From assembly GCA_049177215.1 (NCBI GenBank), contig CP185379.1, positions 1,798,001-1,862,000 on the forward strand: a DNA stretch of 64,000 nt, given 5' to 3'. Numbering within the stretch: position 1 is the stretch's first letter; every line of letters begins with the position of its first letter. The notes beneath the pieces were generated by a model, which was given only the letters and a program-made list of their open reading frames with translations, had not been told where the DNA came from and did not search any database. The stretch is from Pollutiaquabacter aromativorans (GTDB lineage Bacteria > Bacteroidota > Bacteroidia > AKYH767-A > 2013-40CM-41-45). The position numbers were made by a program, and so were the translations under genes. This document shows, piece after piece, positions 8,824-17,200 of the stretch.

Positions 8824-8854
8824 AAGAAGCCGGCCTTGTGCCGGCTTCTTCATT
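8824..8854 (+). terminator. terminator after the sigma-54 activator gene
   Basis: A perfect 11-bp stem (AAGAAGCCGGC with GCCGGCTTCTT) around a CTTGT loop, with a short T-rich tail (CATTTT) just downstream. Confidence 0.7.
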
Positions 8855-8888
8855 TTCCAGTCTGCCCTCCTCCATTTTCCATCTAAAC

Positions 8889-8902
8889 CTTACAGTTGTA
8901 AG
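8889..8902. promoter_or_regulatory. short perfect palindrome upstream of the small membrane protein gene
   Basis: CTTACAGTTGTAAG is a perfect 6+6 bp inverted repeat with a 2-base centre, about 65 bases before the ATG at 8968. It could be an operator for the 8968-14179 gene set. It is short enough to arise by chance, and no regulator is identified. Confidence 0.2.
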
Positions 8903-8967
8903 CATACGCGTTTGCAACGAGGAGCGAATTCCTTCTGATTCCGTATCCCAGTAATTAACGCTGAATT

Positions 8968-9282
8968 ATGCGCAGACCTCCAAGCAGACTCCGCCATCGT
9001 GTACGTCAGCGCAGGCGCATGCTCGTCATCGCGTTTGCCGGATTTGCATTCCTGGCCGGTATCGGCCTGACGATCTTTATCCAGACGGCTCGTGTGGACG
9101 ATACACGCGCCGGAGAACAGACACGTGCGAGCCGGATCGTCACGATTCCGGAAGAGCACTATGTCAACGACCTGGAGATCGCAGCACCGGTCATCCGGAA
9201 TACTCCGCTTGGTGATGATCAGACCCAACTCGTCCGCATTGCGAAGCCCTTGACCACCGGGGCTGAAAGCCGGAATCAATAA
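8968..9282 (+). CDS. small arginine-rich single-pass membrane protein
   Basis: A 104-residue protein that I cannot assign to a family. The N-terminus is strongly basic (SRLRHRVRQRRR), followed by one membrane helix at about 18-39 (MLVIAFAGFAFLAGIGL) and a roughly 60-residue hydrophilic tail, probably periplasmic. Its layout resembles the N-terminus of the product starting at 12827, which also has an Arg-rich leader, one helix and a TRA-containing juxtamembrane stretch. It ends 14 nt before the large T9SS cargo gene, so the two are likely co-transcribed. It could be an accessory or anchoring factor for that cargo; this is inference from position only. Confidence 0.6.
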   Translation: MRRPPSRLRHRVRQRRRMLVIAFAGFAFLAGIGLTIFIQTARVDDTRAGEQTRASRIVTIPEEHYVNDLEIAAPVIRNTPLGDDQTQLVRIAKPLTTGAESRNQ

Positions 9283-9296
9283 CCGATCACGTCCTG

Positions 9297-12200
9297 ATGT
9301 TACAACGCACCGGTTTCAAACGTCGCATACTCCGAGTCCTACTCGGCTGTATGACGCTGCTTTGTCACCAGGATGCGTCAGCCATCATCAAGACCAGTCT
9401 TATGAGCGGCAACTGGAGCAACCCCGCCATCTGGCTTCCAACCGGCGTTCCGACTGCAGCGGATGACGTCCAGATCCTGACCACCAATACGGTAACGTTG
9501 GACAACAACTTCACCGTGAACAGGGTTACCGTCATGGATGGCGGCACGCTCACCTTTAACAGCGGAATGCGGTTGACCATGACGGGCAACTTCACCGTGA
9601 ATGGCACGTGCACGATGAACCGGGGAGACATCACCCTGTCCTCTCCCGGACTTCAGTTCAATCTTGGGCCGTCCTCCCAGTTTACCTGGGATCCAGGAAC
9701 CAACGACGCGGTAAATGCAACGCTTTTCATTCGTGGTACAGAAAACTTCGACCCGGGATCAGTACTGATCATTAAGCGCTGGTATAACTATTCCATCCCG
9801 CTGGGCGGAATGGTGAGTTGCAACTTCGGCAACCTGACCATCAATACGCCTGGTCCTACAGCCGGCACCATCGCCGAGTGGAACCAGAGCAATTGGTTTC
9901 AAACCCGACGCGTTCTTGGCACCTTGACAATCGACCAGGGCTGGATCACACTTGACAAATCCGGCAATATTGGTACGACTTCGTTCGGTTCCATTGTCCT
10001 TACATCGGTCAATTCCACGTTTTATGGACACAGTGGTACACATCCCGGGGCCTTTACCATTCAGACCGGCAGCCTGACCAACAACGGCGGCAACTTCTTT
10101 GTCCTGCAAAACGGAAACGGTGATGCCGCTCTGCAAGTCAGCGGGAATGTATTCAACATCGGGAATATCAAAATCATTAACAATTCGGGAGTAGCCGGCG
10201 TCAGCAATGGCAATGCTCAATTGATCGTAAACGGTTCTTTCACCCAGAATACCGGTGACACACGAATCATCTACAATATCGCCACCACCAACTCCGGCAC
10301 CTACACCGCGCGGTTCGGGAACCTGATTCTGAATGGAGGAATTTTCTTCGGACAAACGGGCGTGCACACTGCAGGTGGCACGAACCGGCTGGATGTGACG
10401 GGACAATTCACCATCCAGTTCGCGGTATCGACGGATAAATTCAGAGGAAGTTCGCTCTCTTCGATTGGCGTCGCCATGAATAACGCAGCATTTGAGATGA
10501 CGGTGGGTGGTAACATGAGTATCAACGGACCATCGGCAGCGGAGTTCACGAGTAGCGCAGCGTCAGGAAACGAACAGGTTCAACTCAACGGAAATCTCAC
10601 CGTAGCAGGTCTGACATCGAGCTTCAACTTCGGCACTTCGGCTTCGGCGCATACGGTGAATCTCACCGTGTCGGGCGCTGTGACTATCAGCGGCGGTGTA
10701 CTGTTCCTCTCCAGAAATAACGGTCCGGTCACTTCCAGCCTTGGAAGCCTTGCCATCAGCGGAGGACAATTGAATGTCAAAGGAGGAACCGGAACCGGAG
10801 TGGTCGACATCAACGGAAACTACACGCATTCCGGCGGGTGGTTCCAGCTACATAACAATTCCGGTGCAGGAACCAACGATGCCGTACGCGTAACCGTAGC
10901 CGGCGCATTCAATCACTCCTCCGGCACCATACAGTTTGAGAATTACGGTATGCCGACCGGCGTCATTCACCGGCTCATACTCAAAGGATCAACGGCGGAC
11001 TTTTCCGGGAATGGAATCATGACGAGCGCTTCACCGGGAACGGGCAGCGACTTCGGAGTATTATCATTTGAACGAACCGGCACGATCACTTACCGGAAGA
11101 CCGGAAATGTGTACTCCATTCAGCAAGTTCTGCAGGAAATCGCAACCGGCTGCACTCTCCGATTATCTGCAGGCCCTCTCCTTATCAGCAGCCAGATGGA
11201 AACCGGCGTCTATGCCTTGACAATCGGGGTGAATGCGACCCTGGATGCAGGCAACCAACAGATCAGCAGCAACGGGCTCCAGCCCTACGCTTCGGTATTT
11301 CTTGATTCAGCTGCCGTCCTGCGAACATCGAAATCGGCCGGGCTGTACGACCACGGCAATAATGGTACGCTGGACGCGACCAATAATCTGAGTTTCAAGT
11401 TGCATCCGTATAGTATAGTCGAATACAATGGCAGCTCCTCACAAGACCTTACAGGGTATTCTGCTTCGCGCACATTAACTACCGATCAATATTACGGCAT
11501 ATTGCGAATCGGGCTCACCTCCGGCGCTTCCGCCAGGGCGAAGTACGACTTCATTCCGGTCAGAACACGCCTGGAACTCGTGAGCGGATCCATTGATCTG
11601 GATGGCAAGGAACTTCAATTGATGAGTGGAGACAGCCAGGCCATCACACGAACCGCAGGCGGAATCATCTCCGACGACCACTCCGGCAGCGGTTCCGGCC
11701 GGGTTGTGATGAAAGGCATTCAATCGGGGCCTCATCTCTTTCCATTCATCGATGAAAACGGGAGCTACTTACCGGTTATCCTACAACCAACGTCCGGCTT
11801 CGGCGCGGATGTGACGATCTCTTCCAATCATACGGCACAGGATAACCGGCCATTCCCCAGTGGACTCTCTACCGTGGCCGTCACAACCGATTTGATTGCC
11901 GGCCTATCGACCGATAATCTCATCGACCGGTGGTGGGAGATCACTGCCAGTGGTCTGACGGCGAATGTCTCCTTCTCCTACTCCGCACTTGAGAACACGT
12001 TACCGATTGATCTCCGACTATCGTATTTAGGCGTCGTTCGCTGGACCGGTAGCGGTTGGACCCAACCGGCGGGAAGCGGATTGGGCGTGACATTGGGTAC
12101 CGGTATGGTGACCATGAGCAATGTCAGCACCTTCGGGATATTCGGATTATCGGCGAACAACCTGGCATTGCCCATTGAACTGGTCTCCTTCGAGGCAAAG

Positions 12201-12734
12201 GCGAAAGCTACGGAAGTAGAAATCACCTGGACAACAGCAGCCGAAGTGAACAACGACTACTTCACCATCGAACGCAGCAAGGACGGCATCGAGTTCGAAG
12301 CGATTCAACAAATTGATGGTGCAGGAAACAGTACCAATATTCTGCATTATGGAGTGGTCGACAAAACGCCGAAGTCCGGCACCTCCTATTACCGTCTACG
12401 GCAGACAGATTTTGATGGCCGATTCACTTACTCGGAGATCCGGGCAGTCAACGTGACCGGAGATCCTCCGGGGCCGGGCATCCGCATTGAACAAGCCGGA
12501 CCGAATCCGTTTAATGAACTCTTCCGGGTATTCTACGCAGTCAACGATGCAACCGAAATACAAGTCATGCTCATTGACCCCGCCGGAAAACCGGTGCTGA
12601 ATGATAAAGTCCTTGCCACTCCAGGCTCAAACACCTATGAGTTCCGTTATGGTTCAGGCTTGCCCAGTGGCACCTATATTTTCCACCTGACCGATGGAAC
12701 TGAAAGAAGCAGCGTAAAACTCATTAAAAAATAA
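9297..12734 (+). CDS. large secreted beta-rich protein with T9SS type A sorting tail
   Basis: A 1145-residue secreted protein. A signal peptide (about 1-30, ending DASA) is followed by GNWSNPAIWLPTGVPTAADD, typical of the G8-like start of Bacteroidota surface proteins, then about 900 residues of repetitive Thr/Asn/Gly-rich strands (motifs like LTVNGS, NGGNFF, SGGVLF) that suggest a right-handed beta-helix or adhesin stalk. A fibronectin-like module with LPIELVSFEAKAK and YFTIERSKDGIEF occupies about 955-1055. The last 80 residues form a type A sorting domain (GPNPFNELFRV ... SGTYIFHL ... VKLIKK). It should be exported by Sec, then T9SS, and fixed to the surface or released. Adhesion is the likeliest job; no catalytic motif was seen. 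Confidence 0.8.
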   Translation: MLQRTGFKRRILRVLLGCMTLLCHQDASAIIKTSLMSGNWSNPAIWLPTGVPTAADDVQILTTNTVTLDNNFTVNRVTVMDGGTLTFNSGMRLTMTGNFTVNGTCTMNRGDITLSSPGLQFNLGPSSQFTWDPGTNDAVNATLFIRGTENFDPGSVLIIKRWYNYSIPLGGMVSCNFGNLTINTPGPTAGTIAEWNQSNWFQTRRVLGTLTIDQGWITLDKSGNIGTTSFGSIVLTSVNSTFYGHSGTHPGAFTIQTGSLTNNGGNFFVLQNGNGDAALQVSGNVFNIGNIKIINNSGVAGVSNGNAQLIVNGSFTQNTGDTRIIYNIATTNSGTYTARFGNLILNGGIFFGQTGVHTAGGTNRLDVTGQFTIQFAVSTDKFRGSSLSSIGVAMNNAAFEMTVGGNMSINGPSAAEFTSSAASGNEQVQLNGNLTVAGLTSSFNFGTSASAHTVNLTVSGAVTISGGVLFLSRNNGPVTSSLGSLAISGGQLNVKGGTGTGVVDINGNYTHSGGWFQLHNNSGAGTNDAVRVTVAGAFNHSSGTIQFENYGMPTGVIHRLILKGSTADFSGNGIMTSASPGTGSDFGVLSFERTGTITYRKTGNVYSIQQVLQEIATGCTLRLSAGPLLISSQMETGVYALTIGVNATLDAGNQQISSNGLQPYASVFLDSAAVLRTSKSAGLYDHGNNGTLDATNNLSFKLHPYSIVEYNGSSSQDLTGYSASRTLTTDQYYGILRIGLTSGASARAKYDFIPVRTRLELVSGSIDLDGKELQLMSGDSQAITRTAGGIISDDHSGSGSGRVVMKGIQSGPHLFPFIDENGSYLPVILQPTSGFGADVTISSNHTAQDNRPFPSGLSTVAVTTDLIAGLSTDNLIDRWWEITASGLTANVSFSYSALENTLPIDLRLSYLGVVRWTGSGWTQPAGSGLGVTLGTGMVTMSNVSTFGIFGLSANNLALPIELVSFEAKAKATEVEITWTTAAEVNNDYFTIERSKDGIEFEAIQQIDGAGNSTNILHYGVVDKTPKSGTSYYRLRQTDFDGRFTYSEIRAVNVTGDPPGPGIRIEQAGPNPFNELFRVFYAVNDATEIQVMLIDPAGKPVLNDKVLATPGSNTYEFRYGSGLPSGTYIFHLTDGTERSSVKLIKK

Positions 12735-12826
12735 ATGTGACTGTAAGGAATCATCCGGCTTTTCACTCCTTAAGAATGCGATCACTGTAGTTTATATACG
12801 TCCCGCCATACCCTAACCCGAACGCA

Positions 12827-14179
12827 ATGAAGAATAAGAGGAATACACGACTTGGCAACAGAACAAGATTATCCACCCGATTGATTTGGGTTGTTGGTAC
12901 TTTTTCTGCTGTCTTGCTGATAACGGCCGGGTGGCTGGTTTACCTGAACTTCCACAACCTAAGCAAGACGCGAGCGAGCGGAGAAGGTGAAAGTCAGGGT
13001 GGGGCCGTGTTGAACAACGGGGAGATCATCACTGAATTTACCTGGGAAAAAGACAGTCCACTGGAGGCTACCCTTGGCCCCGACGCAATCTCCGCCAGTG
13101 AGGACGCCCATACCTTCCGCGGTGGACGTGCTTCCACACAAGGTCTCGCAGCCGGTTCCAATGGAAACGATATCAACCTCGAACTTCCAGGCACTGAGCT
13201 CTTCGATGTAGAAGGGATCGATGTCAGCATTGACTATCGTGGGACGGAGCCGGAAGGCAGCTTTCTGAGCCGAGGGAATCATTTCAACTTCGGCATCTCG
13301 GATGGCTACTTATCCATTCAATACCGGGTCGACAACCGCAAGGGTGGTTTCACGTCCGTTAAGGAGAAGACGACCTACGAACTTCCGAAAGACGAAAACT
13401 TCCGAACCTACCGGTTCATCTACTCGCCCACTACAGGCCGCGGCGAGATCTTCGTAAACGGGATGCCGGTCTGGTCAAAAGGGGGGCTGGCGAATACCGT
13501 GATGTATTGGAAAGGAGCAGGAAACCTGTATGTTGGTCGCGGAATGAATGGCGGCGGAAAGGACATGGCGATCCTGGACAACCTGGTTATTCGGACAACA
13601 GGTACCATATCGCCACTTGCAGAGTCACTCCTTAATTTCTCCCTCGAAGGCAAAGAGAACGGCGTCAACGTACATTGGCTGACGGCTGTCAACGACCAGG
13701 TCGCCTATTTTACCGTAGAGCGATCGATCAATGGTCTCGACTTTTCCAAAGTCGGAACGATCAACGTAAATCCGAAGGCGGGAGAGTTGGGTGAATACAA
13801 TTATCTTGACAAAACACCGATTGGCGAAACGGTCGCATACTATCGCATTCGGCAGACCTTCAAGAACGGAAAATTCGTCAGCCATTCACTGGCAGCCATT
13901 CGCACGAAAGCCAGTCGCGATTTCAGCATCGAACGGGTCAGTCCCGTCCCCTTCAATGACAACTTCGAGGTTTCCTACTTCATGCCGAACTCCGGTCGCG
14001 TCTGGTTACAATTGACCGATCCAAAGGGAAAAATCCTTTCAACCGAAACATTTGAAGCTCCACAGGGCAAGAACATTCACAGTTTCCGGGACAAGAACAA
14101 CCTGCCACCCGGCAACTACGTCCTGCACATGATCTATGACAACAAAAAGGTCAGTGCCAACATCACCAAGAGTATGTAA
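12827..14179 (+). CDS. LamG-like surface protein with T9SS type A sorting tail
   Basis: A 450-residue product. An Arg-rich leader of about 23 residues precedes a hydrophobic helix (about 24-42); it may be an unusually long signal peptide or an anchor. Residues about 95-260 look like a concanavalin/LamG sandwich (NFGISDGYLSIQYRVDN, GEIFVNGMPVWSKGG, LYVGRGMNGG). A fibronectin-like region (about 270-360) with YFTVERSINGLDFSKVG and a sorting domain (VSPVPFNDNFEVSYFM to the C-terminus) follow. It parallels the C-terminal half of the preceding gene and probably binds a glycan or acts as an adhesin. If the N-terminal helix is not cleaved, T9SS export would be blocked, so cleavage is worth checking. 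Confidence 0.75.
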   Translation: MKNKRNTRLGNRTRLSTRLIWVVGTFSAVLLITAGWLVYLNFHNLSKTRASGEGESQGGAVLNNGEIITEFTWEKDSPLEATLGPDAISASEDAHTFRGGRASTQGLAAGSNGNDINLELPGTELFDVEGIDVSIDYRGTEPEGSFLSRGNHFNFGISDGYLSIQYRVDNRKGGFTSVKEKTTYELPKDENFRTYRFIYSPTTGRGEIFVNGMPVWSKGGLANTVMYWKGAGNLYVGRGMNGGGKDMAILDNLVIRTTGTISPLAESLLNFSLEGKENGVNVHWLTAVNDQVAYFTVERSINGLDFSKVGTINVNPKAGELGEYNYLDKTPIGETVAYYRIRQTFKNGKFVSHSLAAIRTKASRDFSIERVSPVPFNDNFEVSYFMPNSGRVWLQLTDPKGKILSTETFEAPQGKNIHSFRDKNNLPPGNYVLHMIYDNKKVSANITKSM

Positions 14180-14194
14180 CGAGTAAACGACGAT

Positions 14195-14238
14195 AAAAAT
14201 GCGAAGGGCTACTGTAACCAGTAGCCCTTCGCATTTTT
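14195..14238. terminator. bidirectional terminator between convergent genes
   Basis: A perfect 19-bp inverted repeat, AAAAATGCGAAGGGCTACT and its complement, around a 6-base loop. A-tracts on one side and T-tracts on the other let it stop transcription from both the cargo gene ending at 14179 and the giant adhesin gene ending at 14254. Confidence 0.85.
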
Positions 14239-14253
14239 AATGAACGGGTGAAT

Positions 14254-17200
14254 TTACCTCCTCATATCGACGTAGGTGGAGCGGCGGATATCCTGGCCGG
14301 TCACCTCGAATGTCACAAAATAGGTCCCATCAGGCAAGGGGTCGCCCTCCTTGTTCTGGCCCACCCAATCGTTGCTCGTGTAATCTTCTCGTTCATAGAC
14401 CAAATTACCCCAGCGATTGAACACCCGGAACATATTATCCGGATACTGGTTCACACCTCTGATCTCATAGCCGTCGTTCTTACCGTCACCATTCGGGGAA
14501 AATCCTGAGGGCAGTTCGAGTCCGCAGAGATCGGGACCATCCAGTCGTACCACGAGCGTATCATATCCATAGCAGGTACCATCGGTGATGGTCCATACAA
14601 GCAGGTTATCGCCGACTGCAAGGCCGGAAACAGAAGCCAGCGGTGAAGAAATGCTGCTGAAGGAGGCTGTGCCGCTAAACACCGACCAGGTACCGGTTTG
14701 TCCATTTCCCAAGCCGGCATTGAGGCTGACGGTCGGCTCGCATCCGCCCTGATCCGAACCGGCATCAGCGAGCAATTGCGCGGGTTCGTCGATGGTAACT
14801 ACATCCGTACTCGTACAACCGTTGGCATCCGTTGCCGTTACCGAGTATGTACCCGGAGTAAGATTCGTGATAGCAGCGGTCGTACCTCCGCCCGGTATCC
14901 AGACGAACGATGCCGGGCTGATACCGCCGGTTGTACCGGCTTGTGCGGAACCGTCCGTTTGACCGAAACAGCTTACGTCAACACCCTGAGCGGTGACCGC
15001 GAAGGCGACCGGTTGTCCGATCGTAGCGGTCAGTTGCAACGTACAACCATTTGCGTCCGTGATGGTGAGCGTGGTATTTCCGGCAATGAGACTGTCAGCG
15101 GAAAGGCCGGTCTCACCGTTGGACCAGGTATAGGAGTAAGGAGCCGTACCACCGGAGGCGGCAGTTGCAGTAGCCGTTCCGTTCGCATCACCGTTGCAGC
15201 GTACATCGGTGCTGGCGCTCAGGTTGGAAACGATGGATGATGGTTGATTGACGTTGGCGGAATCAGCGACCACGCAGCCATTGTCGTCGGTGACCGTGTA
15301 CGTCACATATCCACCGGAGAGGGAATCAGCGGTAAGACCTGTATCACCATTCGACCAACTCACACTGTAAGGTGCGGTACCACCGGAGATGCCGATAGCC
15401 ACCGAGCCGTCGTTAATTCCGCTGCATCGTGCGTCGGTGACCGTTGGAGTAAAGACGAATGCTCCGGGCTCTGAAATGGTTGCGCTGGTGGTTTCCACGC
15501 AGCCGTTTGCATCGGTTACCGTTACGGAGATGCTTCCAGCGGCAAGGCTGTCGGCGCTACTGCCCGTGTCACCGTTGGTCCAGGCATACGTGAACGGCGC
15601 GGTTCCACCGCTCAGTGTAACCGTTGCGGAGCCGGTCGCGGCACCTGGGCACAATACGTCGGTTTGAGTACCAACTACTGCACCCATGACGGGAATCGCG
15701 GAGATCGATACGGAATCAACGGTCGTACATCCGACACTATCGGTGATCGTGACGAAGTACTGGCCACCATTGAGGCCTGTTACACTTGCTGTGGTAGCAC
15801 CGCCCGGTGACCAGCTATAAGAGTACGGGGTCAGACCGTTGTAGACAAATACCGTAGCCGTACCATTGGCAGTACCACAGGTTGCAGCTACTACTGAGCC
15901 GATTGAATCCAGGATGGCCGGTGGTTCACTCAGGGTATAACTCGCATTTCGGCTGCATCCATTCGCATCCGTTAAGACAAACGTATAGGTACCGGCGGCA
16001 AGACCTGTGAGATCCTCTGAAGTAGCGGTGGTCGACCACTGATACGAATATGGATTCACCCCGCCTGAAATGGTCTGGTCGATCGAACCGTTGGTCGAAC
16101 CAAAACAAGAAACGTTGAAGCCATTGAAATCGGAAACCGTTGCGAGCACATCCAACACCGGCGGTTCCGTCAAGTAGAAGTTCGTATCCAATACGCATCC
16201 GTTCGCATCAAAGACGCGGAGTCCCAGGGTATCAGCCGGCAGGTTACAGATCTGAGCGGTCGTTATGGTATCATAGCCGTTCCAATCGTAAATATATGGT
16301 ATGGTTCCACCGCCGATCGCCACCGTGACGCAGGCCAGCGAGTCGCCGCTACAGGGCACGTTGAACCCGTTGAAATCCGAAAGCGTTGCCGACATGTTCA
16401 TGGGCAGCGGTTCAGTGAGGGTAATGGTGGAGGTCGCGACGCATCCGTTCGAATCCGTTACGGTTACAGTGACCGGTCCGGCGAACAAGCCGATCGCCGA
16501 ATCCGCCACATCTCCGTTCGACCAGGAATAGGTATAGGGACCCACTCCCCCATTCGTAGCCGCATAGGCGCGGCCGTCATTGTAACCGAAACAACTGATG
16601 TTGAATCCGCCCGAATACGTCAAGGACGTAAGTCCGATAGAAACAGAATCCGGTGCCGAGATCACGAAAGAAGTATCCTCGGAACATCCATTACTGTCGG
16701 TGATGGTAACCGAAATGGTGTCTGCCGGCAGGCCGGTCACGCTGTCGGTTGTTGCCCCATTCGACCAGGAATAAGTATAGATACCGGTTCCACCTGCAAT
16801 GGAGAGATGAATTTCGCCATTGGTCGAACCATTGCAGGAGACATTATAACCCTGATAATCCGAAACCGAAGCCGTGATATTCAGAACAGGCGGATCCGAT
16901 AACACGAATCCTACGGAGTCCTCGCAGTTGTTGGCGTCTTCGATCAATACCCAATACGTACCGGAAGGCAATCCACCTACCGAATCGGTTGTCGCGCCGG
17001 TGCTCCAGTTATAGGTGTAAGGCGGAGTACTGCCTCCCAGGTTCAGCAGAATGTAAGCGGAAGAGTCTCCGCTACAAGAAGCTGACGCGATGATGGTGTT
17101 ATAGGAGAACGGGGTGGGTTGGGAAAGTGCTGTGGAACCGACAATGGAACAGCCGTTCACATCACGGACATAGACTTCGACTGATCCGGCCGGGAGGTTG

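Noticed and set aside
7612..8853. 413-residue minus-strand open frame opposite the sigma-54 activator
   Set aside because: Antisense shadow running through the terminator; no recognisable domain.
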